DNA of 64,000 nucleotides, from contig NZ_JAKVIJ010000011.1 of assembly GCF_022760965.1 (NCBI RefSeq), forward strand, positions 1 through 64,000, read 5' to 3'. Every line of letters begins with the position of its first letter. Positions within the stretch are counted from its first letter, which is position 1. This stretch comes from Simplicispira sedimenti (GTDB lineage: Bacteria; Pseudomonadota; Gammaproteobacteria; Burkholderiales; Burkholderiaceae_C). Made by a program: the position numbers and the translations under genes. Shown piece by piece: positions 53,115-64,000 of the stretch. The notes beneath the pieces were generated by a model. It was not told where the DNA came from, ran no database searches, and saw only the letters and a list, made by a program, of their open reading frames with translations.

Positions 53115-53960
53115 TCAGACCTGCACGCAGGTCTGGCACTGTTCACCCAGCCCGCCGGCTCCCAGGCGCACCACATCGCCGGGCTTCAGGAACACCGGCT
53201 GGGGCTTGCGGCCCAGGCCCACGCCGGCCGGGGTGCCGGTCAACACAATGTCGCCAGGCTCCAGACGCATGAACTGGCTGATGTAGGCCAGCACCTGCGG
53301 CACGCCAAAGATGAACTGCGAGGTGTGGCCGTCTTGCATGCGCTGGCCGTTGACTTCCAGCCACAGGCCGATGGCGTGCGGATCGGGCAGTTCGTCCGTG
53401 GTCACCAGCCAGGGCCCGATGGGGGCAAAGCTGTCGTGGCCCTTGCCTTTGTCCCACTGGCCGCCGCGCTCCATTTGCCAGGCGCGCTCGGACACGTCGT
53501 TGGCCAGCACATAGCCTGCCACATGCTGCAAGGCCTGCGCCTCGGCAATGCGCTGCGCCCGTGTGCCAATGACCACGCCCAGTTCCACCTCCCAGTCGGT
53601 CTTGGTGGCTCCGGGTGGAATGAGCAGAGGGTCGTTCGGGCCGCTGAGTGCGGTCACCGCTTTCATGAACAGCACGGGCTCGGTGGGCGGCTGCAGGCCG
53701 GCCTCCAGGGCATGGTCGCGGTAGTTCAGGCCCACGCACACGATCTTGCCCACGCCCGCCACGGGGCACGCCAGGCGCACCGGCTCTTGCACCGCAGGCA
53801 GGCGGGTGGCGTCGATGGCAGCCAGGGCCGCCAGGGTGCGCGGCGCCAGTTGCGCTGGCCCGATGTCGGGCAGCAGCATGGAAAGGTCGCGCAGGATGCC
53901 CTGGGCATCCAACATGCCGGGGCGCTCGGCGCCGGGCAGGCCGTAACGGATCAGTCGCAT
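53115..53960 (-). CDS. Fumarylacetoacetate hydrolase family protein
   Basis: A 281-residue FAH-fold hydrolase. The metal-binding acidic residues are in TDWEVELGVVIG (E-x-E) and the later Asp in LANDVSERAWQMERGGQWDKGKGHDSF; GLNYRDHALEAG and PGDIVLTGTPAGVGLG are other family landmarks. Members hydrolyse acylpyruvates or decarboxylate 2-oxo acids. The short N-terminal (~65-residue) domain fits the ureidoglycolate-lyase-like/acylpyruvase group. The start is ATG at 53960. No pathway neighbours are seen. Confidence 0.9.
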   Translation of the reverse strand: MRLIRYGLPGAERPGMLDAQGILRDLSMLLPDIGPAQLAPRTLAALAAIDATRLPAVQEPVRLACPVAGVGKIVCVGLNYRDHALEAGLQPPTEPVLFMKAVTALSGPNDPLLIPPGATKTDWEVELGVVIGTRAQRIAEAQALQHVAGYVLANDVSERAWQMERGGQWDKGKGHDSFAPIGPWLVTTDELPDPHAIGLWLEVNGQRMQDGHTSQFIFGVPQVLAYISQFMRLEPGDIVLTGTPAGVGLGRKPQPVFLKPGDVVRLGAGGLGEQCQTCVQV

Positions 53961-54040
53961 GGGAGTACTCTTGAGTTTGTAGCCAATGGCCTGAACCGCA
54001 AGCATAGCCCGGCATCAACGGCAGCATGCTTCCACGGCCA

Positions 54041-54094
54041 TTTTGCTATACTATTGATAGCTATTGGCGCTTATAGATAGAGCGTTGAAGGCCA
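54041..54094 (-). repeat. Dispersed repeat, copy I
   Basis: TTTTGCTATACTATTGATAG, CTATTGGCGCTTATAG and ATAGAGCGTTGAAGGCC. This is the reverse orientation of copies A, B and G. It ends 14 bp before the ATG of the first chromate transporter gene, leaving no room for a normal Shine-Dalgarno. Confidence 0.75.
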
Positions 54095-54107
54095 ATTTTT
54101 CTTGAAA

Positions 54108-54701
54108 ATGTCGCTGAACCCCTCCCCGCCTGCTGCCCACGCTCAGGATCACCCCCGGCCGCAAAGTCCCGCGGATCTGTTCTGGTCCTTCACATGGCTG
54201 GCGCTGCAGGGCTTTGGCGGCGTGGTGGCAGTGGTGCAGCGCGAACTGGTCGAGAAAAAGCGCTGGATGACCAATGAGGAGTTCCTGGAAGACTGGGCCG
54301 TGGCCCAGGTCATGCCGGGGCCCAATGTGGTGAATCTGTCGCTGATGATCGGTGACCGCCACTTTGGCCTGCGCGGCGGCCTGGCGGCGCTGGCAGGCAT
54401 GCTCACGCTGCCCATGGTGCTGGCACTGGCGGCCGCGCTGCTCTATGCCCAGTGGGCCACCCACCCGGCCATGGCGGGAGCACTGCGCGGCATGGGCGCA
54501 GTGGCGGCGGGTCTGATCGGTGGCATGGCACTCAAGCTGGCAGCGTCGCTGCGCACGCATGTGCTGGGACCCTGGGTGTGCGCCGCCCTGGCGCTGGCCA
54601 CCTTTGTGGCGGTGGTGTGGTGGCACATCCCGCTGTACGGCGTGCTACTGGTGCTGGGCGGTGTGGCCTGCGTCCTTACCTGGCGAAGACTGGCACCATG
54701 A
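54108..54701 (+). CDS. chrA1: Chromate transporter, first half protein
   Basis: A 197-residue CHR-domain membrane protein. FWSFTWLALQGFGGVVAVVQRELVEKKRWMTNEEFLEDWAVAQVMPGPNVVNLSLMIG (residues ~25-80) contains the conserved GFGG, W-x-E-F and PGP motifs. Two-gene chromate transporters of the short-chain type are built from two such halves. It exports chromate or takes up sulfate-like anions with protons. Start ATG at 54108; a repeat precedes it, and the stop overlaps the partner start by ATGA. Confidence 0.9.
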   Translation: MSLNPSPPAAHAQDHPRPQSPADLFWSFTWLALQGFGGVVAVVQRELVEKKRWMTNEEFLEDWAVAQVMPGPNVVNLSLMIGDRHFGLRGGLAALAGMLTLPMVLALAAALLYAQWATHPAMAGALRGMGAVAAGLIGGMALKLAASLRTHVLGPWVCAALALATFVAVVWWHIPLYGVLLVLGGVACVLTWRRLAP

Positions 54702-55291
54702 CCCAGGTCTTTGCACTGCAGGCCATGGACTGGCTAAACCTGTTTCTCTACTACCTGTCGATCTCGCTGCTGGCGGTGGGCGGCGCCATTGCCACAGCGC
54801 CCGACATGCACCGCTATCTGGTCAACCAACAAGCGTGGCTCACCGATGTGCAGTTCAACGCCAGCATTGCCATTGCCCAGGCAGCGCCAGGACCCAACGT
54901 GCTGTTTGTTGCGCTCATCGGTTGGCATGTGGGCCTCAACGCGGCAGGCGCCAGCCCCTGGGGTTGGGCCCTGGGCCTGTGGGGGGCGCTGGTCTGCATG
55001 GTGGGCATCATGCTGCCCAGCACCACACTGACCTGGCTGGCCACGCGCTGGGCCCACCGCAACCGGCAGCGGCGTTCGGTGCGGGCCTTCAAGCAAGGCA
55101 TGGCGCCCGTGGTCATCGGGCTGCTGATGGCTGCCACCTGGGTGCTGGGCCGTGGCCAGGGCCAGCCAACCACCGATGCCCTGCTCTGGCTGCTGGCTGC
55201 GGTGGTGGCCGTGCTGGTGTGGCGCACGCGCCTGCACCTGCTGTGGCTGCTGGCTGCTGGGGCCTTGTTGGGTGCGTTGGGCTGGGTCTGA
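54698..55291 (+). CDS. chrA2: Chromate transporter, second half protein
   Basis: A 197-residue partner of the previous protein and of the same length. It has YYLSISLLAVGGAIATAPDMHRYLVNQQAWLTDVQFNASIAIAQAAPGPNVLFVALIGWHVGL with the AAPGPN motif at ~68. About five or six helices follow. The two genes overlap by 4 bases and must be made together. The pair matches an antiparallel CHR heterodimer. A weak terminator follows. Confidence 0.9.
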   Translation: MTQVFALQAMDWLNLFLYYLSISLLAVGGAIATAPDMHRYLVNQQAWLTDVQFNASIAIAQAAPGPNVLFVALIGWHVGLNAAGASPWGWALGLWGALVCMVGIMLPSTTLTWLATRWAHRNRQRRSVRAFKQGMAPVVIGLLMAATWVLGRGQGQPTTDALLWLLAAVVAVLVWRTRLHLLWLLAAGALLGALGWV

Positions 55292-55315
55292 GGGCCGTTC
55301 CAGGCCCATTCTTTC
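55292..55315 (+). terminator. Weak terminator after the chromate transporter pair
   Basis: GGGCC-GTTCCA-GGCCC (55292-55307), followed by ATTCTTTC. The stem is only 5 bp and the T run is broken. It starts right after the stop codon of the second gene. Confidence 0.4.
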
Positions 55316-55493
55316 TACCCTGCTGTCGGTCTGTTGCTGCCTTGGTGGCTGGCGCAGGTTTGCTGCACTGCGGTATTGATCCAGCACAGGTAACGCCGTT
55401 TTTTTATGCACAAGGCGTCTTGGCGCCTCTATGCTGGCGCGCATACACATTCAGCAACAAATAGCGCCCCAGGCGAATGATGGAGACAGGCTG

Positions 55494-56402
55494 ATGGATG
55501 CACAGGCAACGATCCTGGTGGTGGATGACTCGCCCGAAAACCTACAGGTTCTCTCTGCCGTTCTGAAGGGACAGTACAAGGTCAAGGTCGCCCTGAATGG
55601 GGAACGCGCCCTGGCGCTGGCACAGGCCGAGCCAACCCCGGACCTCATCCTGCTGGATGTGATGATGCCCGGCATGGACGGATATGAAGTCTGCAAGCAT
55701 CTCAAGAGCCATGCAGCCACAGCCAATATTCCGGTACTGTTTGTCTCCTCGCGCGACGAGGAGGAAGACGAGGCCCGCGGCCTGTCACTAGGCGCCATCG
55801 ATTACATCGTCAAGCCGATCCGGCCCTCCATCGTGCAGGCACGCGTGCGCAATCACCTGGATCTCAAACGCAGCCGCGACCTGCTGCAACGCCTGACCAC
55901 GCAGGACCACCTCACCGGCATCAGCAACCGGCGCCGGTTCGATGATTTTCTGGACATGGAATGGCGCCGCGCAGCGCGCGAGCAGGCCCCCATCTCGTTG
56001 ATCGCCATCGATATCGATCACTTCAAGGCCTACAACGACCACTACGGACACCCTGGTGGCGACCAATGCCTGATCGAGGTGGCACGCACGCTGGCCACCT
56101 GCGTGACACGCCCCTGCGACCTGGTCGCCCGCTGTGGCGGAGAAGAGTTTGCCTGTGTGCTGCCCAGCACCGACAGCGCTGGCGCAGCCAACCTGGCCGA
56201 GCAGATCCGCCTGGGCATCCTGGCCCGGGCGCTGGAACACGCGCAGTCCGGCACACACACGCATGTCACCATCAGCCTGGGCGTGGCCACCGTGGTACCA
56301 CAAGCCGACGAGTCGCACCAGGCGTTGGTGGATCTGGCCGACGCTGCGCTCTACGAAGCCAAGAGCGCGGGGCGCAACCGCCACGTGCTCAAGGCGCGCT
56401 AG
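55494..56402 (+). CDS. Response regulator with GGDEF output domain (diguanylate cyclase, PleD/WspR-like)
   Basis: A 302-residue protein. Residues 5-125 are a receiver domain (ILVVDDSPENLQVLSAVL; phospho-Asp in LILLDVMMPGMDGYE; Lys in YIVKPI). Residues ~140-300 are a GGDEF domain with RCGGEEF, and RPCD five residues before it as the inhibitory site. It makes c-di-GMP when phosphorylated. It converges with the hybrid kinase gene (stop codons 26 bp apart), which is the best candidate partner. The ATG is taken at 55494. Confidence 0.92.
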   Translation: MDAQATILVVDDSPENLQVLSAVLKGQYKVKVALNGERALALAQAEPTPDLILLDVMMPGMDGYEVCKHLKSHAATANIPVLFVSSRDEEEDEARGLSLGAIDYIVKPIRPSIVQARVRNHLDLKRSRDLLQRLTTQDHLTGISNRRRFDDFLDMEWRRAAREQAPISLIAIDIDHFKAYNDHYGHPGGDQCLIEVARTLATCVTRPCDLVARCGGEEFACVLPSTDSAGAANLAEQIRLGILARALEHAQSGTHTHVTISLGVATVVPQADESHQALVDLADAALYEAKSAGRNRHVLKAR

Positions 56403-56428
56403 CGCGCCGACACTGAGGCCAGCGCGCG

Positions 56429-61174
<4,746 letters not shown>

Positions 61175-61353
61175 GGCCCCTCCCAGGTGAACCGTCCGCC
61201 GCACACACCCATGGCGGGCGGCGGAGGAAGGCGTCGAGCTGTAGGGGAGTATCGGCAGCGGTTGACCTGCACGTCAACACACGGCGCGGCAATTGCGCAC
61301 ACGATGCATGGGGTGTTTGAGCTAGCGCAAGAGCCCTGCCCCCTCGGCCCACA

Positions 61354-62601
61354 TCAAGAGGCCCTGCGCAGCGCCCCCAGCTTTTGGCCCAAGGGCAACA
61401 GATGGCGCTTGAGGTCCTCCACCGGCAGCCTGCCGTAGGCCTGCACCATCACCCCGTTGGGCAGCATCAGCGCCACATCCGAACTGCTGCCGTCCTTGCG
61501 GTAGCTTTCCTTGATGGTCGTGTCGCCCTGACGGTAGATGCGCTCCACTTCATCGGCATTCTCGCTCTCGGCGGTGGTCGTCGCCCAGCCCGCCATGGCC
61601 ATGCGCAGCGCAGGGACGGCGCCCAGGTCCTGGATCTGGATCTCCAACTCCTTGTCCTCGTGCGTGTACTGCGCACTGACATGGGTGAACTGCATGCCCA
61701 TGGCGCTTTCGGAGCGCGCCTCGATCGCCGTGCGCGGCAAATCGCCCACACGCTCGGGAAGGGTGTCCCGCAGAAGTTTTGGCGCAAAGGGCTCACCACC
61801 CTTGCCACCCAGTGCAGCGCCCATCATCTCGGTGGCTGCCTTGGCTGCGGCCTGGGTGTCTCCCTTGGCCTGGGCCTCTTCCATTTTGCGGCTGGCTTCC
61901 TCCAGGCGTCCTGTGTCGATCTTGATGTCGGTGCCGGGAACCTTCATCGCGACCGAGCCCGTGTCGCCCATGCCCGCCATGCCTGCACCCAGACCCCGTG
62001 CCCCCGGAGTCACAAGTGATGTGGCCAACCCGACCACAATGCCTGCCAGAATGCCGCAGACCACCAAGGCTGCCGTGTAGCCCACCGCTTTCTCTTGAGG
62101 GGCCTTCATCAGCACAGGGATACCGGTGTAGATCAGGTACACCGAATACAGGGCTGCCAACAAGCCCAGCATGGCCAGTGACGGCAGGATGCTGAACACC
62201 CCACCCAGCATGCCGGCCGTGGAGGCATAGGCCACCAGCTTGAAGGCGCTGCCCATGTCTTGCTGCGCCTGAAAACGCGGTGCCAGCATGTTGGCAATCA
62301 GCGCCAGCACGTACACCATGGCCAGCGACAGCACATAGCCCACCACCATGCTGACCAGACCTTGCACCACGGGCACGCGCACCGAGATGCCAAAAGCACC
62401 CACGCCGATCAGGCTGTATCCGATGAACCCAGCCACTGCCGGAATAGCGGCCAGAAACACCAGATAGCCCAGGTAAATGCGCGCCGGGTTGCCGTCCTCG
62501 GCGTCGATTTGTAGCCAGGTATCGCGTGGGCGCATCAAGATATCGAGCACACGCTGCAACAGCGCTGCGCGGTCTGTCGAAGCCAGGGGGGAAGTGTTCA
62601 T
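61354..62601 (-). CDS. Yip1-family membrane protein
   Basis: A 415-residue protein. Residues ~25-200 carry about five helices of the Yip1 domain (IYLGYLVFLAAIPAVAGFIGYSLIG; VQGLVSMVVGYVLSLAMVYVLALIANMLAP; SAFKLVAYASTAGMLGGVFSILP). A Gly/Ala-rich linker is followed by a cytoplasmic or periplasmic domain (~225-415) with TGRLEEASRKMEEAQAKGDTQAAAKAATEMMG and ending LLPLGQKLGALRRAS. Yip1 proteins are usually shorter; this one has an extra ~200-residue tail. It follows the VWA-PAN gene by 43 bp in the same direction, so they are probably one transcript. Confidence 0.85.
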   Translation of the reverse strand: MNTSPLASTDRAALLQRVLDILMRPRDTWLQIDAEDGNPARIYLGYLVFLAAIPAVAGFIGYSLIGVGAFGISVRVPVVQGLVSMVVGYVLSLAMVYVLALIANMLAPRFQAQQDMGSAFKLVAYASTAGMLGGVFSILPSLAMLGLLAALYSVYLIYTGIPVLMKAPQEKAVGYTAALVVCGILAGIVVGLATSLVTPGARGLGAGMAGMGDTGSVAMKVPGTDIKIDTGRLEEASRKMEEAQAKGDTQAAAKAATEMMGAALGGKGGEPFAPKLLRDTLPERVGDLPRTAIEARSESAMGMQFTHVSAQYTHEDKELEIQIQDLGAVPALRMAMAGWATTTAESENADEVERIYRQGDTTIKESYRKDGSSSDVALMLPNGVMVQAYGRLPVEDLKRHLLPLGQKLGALRRAS

Positions 62602-62644
62602 GGTGCAATGTCCTTGAAGTGATCAGAATGGTTTGCGCTGCGCA

Positions 62645-63676
62645 TCAATTCGCAGCAGCGGGCTGGAACATGACCTTGGCGCCGGGTTTCACGCCAGAGA
62701 CCCAACCTTCACCTGGATTGGTCTTTTCTTCGCTCAGCGCACCACCCGTGCCTTTGAGATCACACCGTGGGTGCTCGATGAAATAACTGCCCGGTGGGTT
62801 GTACACCCAGGCACCGCAGGCCGTGTGCTGCATGCACAGTGCCTGGCAGTCGCGGGCGGTCTGGCCCTTGGCAAAGTCCTTCACGCCAAGCTCCCCATCG
62901 CGCTCGCTCCCGCCACCCTCAATCTGTGTGCCCGCCTCCCACCACAGCATGGTGTTGGGCATCCATTCGCGGCCCTGGGTGGCATTGACTTTGGGCGCGG
63001 GGGGCGCAGCCTTGGCCACGCTGCGCAGGGCATCGCTCAGGCTGCCCGCATCACGGGCGTCCAGATACCGGCCGCCCGTGCTGGAAGCCAGGCATTGGAG
63101 CTGTTGCTCGGCCTTGCTGCCCTTGGAAATGTCAAAGCCAATCACGTGGGCCGTGAAATCCACGCCCAGCTTCTCCAGTTCCTTGCCCACGGCACAGGGA
63201 TCGGCATGGCAGGTTTCCTCGCCGTCAGAGACCAGAATGACCGTGGCCTTGCGTTCGCTGAACTTGAGTTGTTCTGCTGCCATGCGCACCGATGCCGAAA
63301 TGGGCGTCATCCCTTTGGGTTGCAGCGCATTGACGGTCTGCACCATGGCGCTGCGGTCCAGCGCACCTGGGGCACGCAACAGCTCGATGTCGCTGCAGTC
63401 GCCTTTGCTGCGGTGGCCATAGGCCATCAAGCCCAGTTGCTGGCCTGCGGGCCAGCCATCGAGCATTTGTGCCACAGCATCGCGTGCGATCTCGATCTTG
63501 GCCCGCCCCCCCATCTTTCCCCACATGGACCCCGAGGCATCGAGCACCAGCATGCTCTGCCCCGGCCCTTGCGGTGGGCTGGGGGCGCGCTGGGCTTGCT
63601 GTGCCTGGGCGCCCATCGACAGCAACATACCGGCGGCCAGCCACCAGGCGGCCCGGCCCATGCGCGAATGGTTCAT
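62645..63676 (-). CDS. VWA-domain protein with C-terminal PAN-like domain
   Basis: A 343-residue exported protein with a signal peptide (MNHSRMGRAAWWLAAGMLLSMGAQAQ). Residues ~35-220 are a von Willebrand A domain with the MIDAS DASGSMW, a late TPISASVRMAAEQL Thr/Ser site and LVSDGEETC. Residues ~255-330 resemble a PAN/Apple domain (TQIEGGGSERDGELGVKDFA; ARDCQALCMQHTACGAWVYNP; RCDLKG), with conserved Cys. The VWA-PAN combination suggests protein or carbohydrate binding at the cell surface. The ATG is at 63676. It precedes Yip1 and follows the cut-off gene. Confidence 0.87.
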   Translation of the reverse strand: MNHSRMGRAAWWLAAGMLLSMGAQAQQAQRAPSPPQGPGQSMLVLDASGSMWGKMGGRAKIEIARDAVAQMLDGWPAGQQLGLMAYGHRSKGDCSDIELLRAPGALDRSAMVQTVNALQPKGMTPISASVRMAAEQLKFSERKATVILVSDGEETCHADPCAVGKELEKLGVDFTAHVIGFDISKGSKAEQQLQCLASSTGGRYLDARDAGSLSDALRSVAKAAPPAPKVNATQGREWMPNTMLWWEAGTQIEGGGSERDGELGVKDFAKGQTARDCQALCMQHTACGAWVYNPPGSYFIEHPRCDLKGTGGALSEEKTNPGEGWVSGVKPGAKVMFQPAAAN

Positions 63677-63714
63677 GGTGTTCCCTCTCCAAAAAGTTGC
63701 AGTGAACGCCTGTC

Positions 63715-64000
63715 TCATGACTGGCGCGTGAAAACAAAAGGTGACTGGATGGTGCAGGCCTGCGGCACGGTGACGCGCACGATGCTGGCACCCTCCATGC
63801 GCTCGGGGCTGAGCACCCGCAGGTCGTACTCCATGGACATGGCAGCGCTGGCTGTCTTGAGCCTGGCCTTCCAGTGGTTGGCCGCCACACGGCTCCACTG
63901 CACCTGCGGGCTGGGAATGAGCTGGCCGCCGCTGAAGGGCCGCGCAAACACGACCTGCCCCGATTGGGGCGCCGGCATCTGCCCTGCGACCGCCTGGGCT
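63715..64000 (-). CDS. Hypothetical protein, C-terminal part (cut by the window edge)
   Basis: The frame is open to the right edge. The visible 94 residues begin AQAVAGQMPAPQSGQVVFARP, which looks like the end of a signal or a linker. The rest (QVQWSRVAANHWKARLKTASAAMSMEYDLRVLSPERMEGASIVRVTVPQACTIQSPFVFTRQS) has no family I recognise. It lies 38 bp before the VWA-PAN gene and is probably the first known member of the same operon. An ATG at 63978 could also start a short protein. Confidence 0.55.
   Translation of the reverse strand, partial: AQAVAGQMPAPQSGQVVFARPFSGGQLIPSPQVQWSRVAANHWKARLKTASAAMSMEYDLRVLSPERMEGASIVRVTVPQACTIQSPFVFTRQS

Overview
This 64 kb window is GC-rich, gene-dense chromosomal DNA that looks like a betaproteobacterium of the family Comamonadaceae (Acidovorax/Comamonas/Diaphorobacter type). 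The indications are the family-typical genes (TRAP and TAXI transport proteins, DUF1631, DUF3334, DUF6150, a single-chain methylmalonyl-CoA mutase with MeaB) and a dispersed ~50 bp repeat of the AGCTATCAAATCAATAGCA / AGCGCTTA-N-TAAGCGCT type. I recognise that repeat as common between genes in this family; this is memory, not a search. No phage, transposase, CRISPR array or rRNA operon is visible. There is one tRNA gene, tRNA-Arg(TCT). The genus assignment is inference.

Layout. 1-5.9 kb (leftward): start of a branched-chain amino-acid type ABC binding protein gene, then a catabolic unit with a DapA-family lyase/deaminase, a TRAP transporter (small permease, large permease, binding protein) and a semialdehyde dehydrogenase, possibly for hydroxyproline or a sugar acid. 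6-11.3 kb: acyltransferase, an AsnC/Lrp regulator divergent from a lysine-6-dehydrogenase-like enzyme, a CheX-like DUF3334 protein and a long-chain acyl-CoA synthetase. 11.4-19.5 kb: a GntR regulator divergent from a full propionyl-CoA to succinyl-CoA pathway (methylmalonyl-CoA mutase, MeaB, propionyl-CoA carboxylase beta and alpha, probable epimerase). 19.5-24.7 kb: tandem universal stress protein, P-type cation ATPase, biotin synthase. Biotin is the cofactor of the carboxylase upstream. 24.7-26.4 kb: sulfur-stress island (two DUF2892 proteins, OsmC, rhodanese) divergent from a YgaV-like ArsR regulator. 26.6-31.4 kb: glyoxalase I, a putative secreted serine hydrolase with a membrane-tethered partner, a diguanylate cyclase and a lipoprotein. 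31.4-33.2 kb: an Mce-type lipid transport pair (MlaD-like, MlaE-like) with no ATPase gene beside it. 33.3-34.4 kb: CadR/PbrR-like MerR regulator divergent from a short CDF metal exporter. 34.5-38.1 kb: YitT protein, then a tight DUF411 - P1 peptidase - TAXI run. 38.1-46.2 kb: DUF1631 protein, EttA, RhlE helicase, M14-like lipoprotein. 46.4-52.4 kb: complete Mrp-type Na+/H+ antiporter operon (fused AB, C, D, E, F, G). 52.8-64 kb: 13-residue-repeat DUF6150 protein, FAH-family hydrolase, two-gene chromate transporter, a response-regulator diguanylate cyclase facing a 1581-residue hybrid kinase, then Yip1, VWA-PAN and a cut-off gene.

The most interesting observations are: (1) the dispersed repeat, whose copies end genes, form terminator-like hairpins, lie beside or supply a ribosome binding site and, in one case, lie in frame inside pccA; (2) the secreted hydrolase plus anchored partner pair at 27.1-29.3 kb; (3) the Mce transporter without an ATPase; (4) the internally duplicated PAS-PAS module in the hybrid kinase; (5) the VWA-PAN/Yip1 cluster at the right edge.
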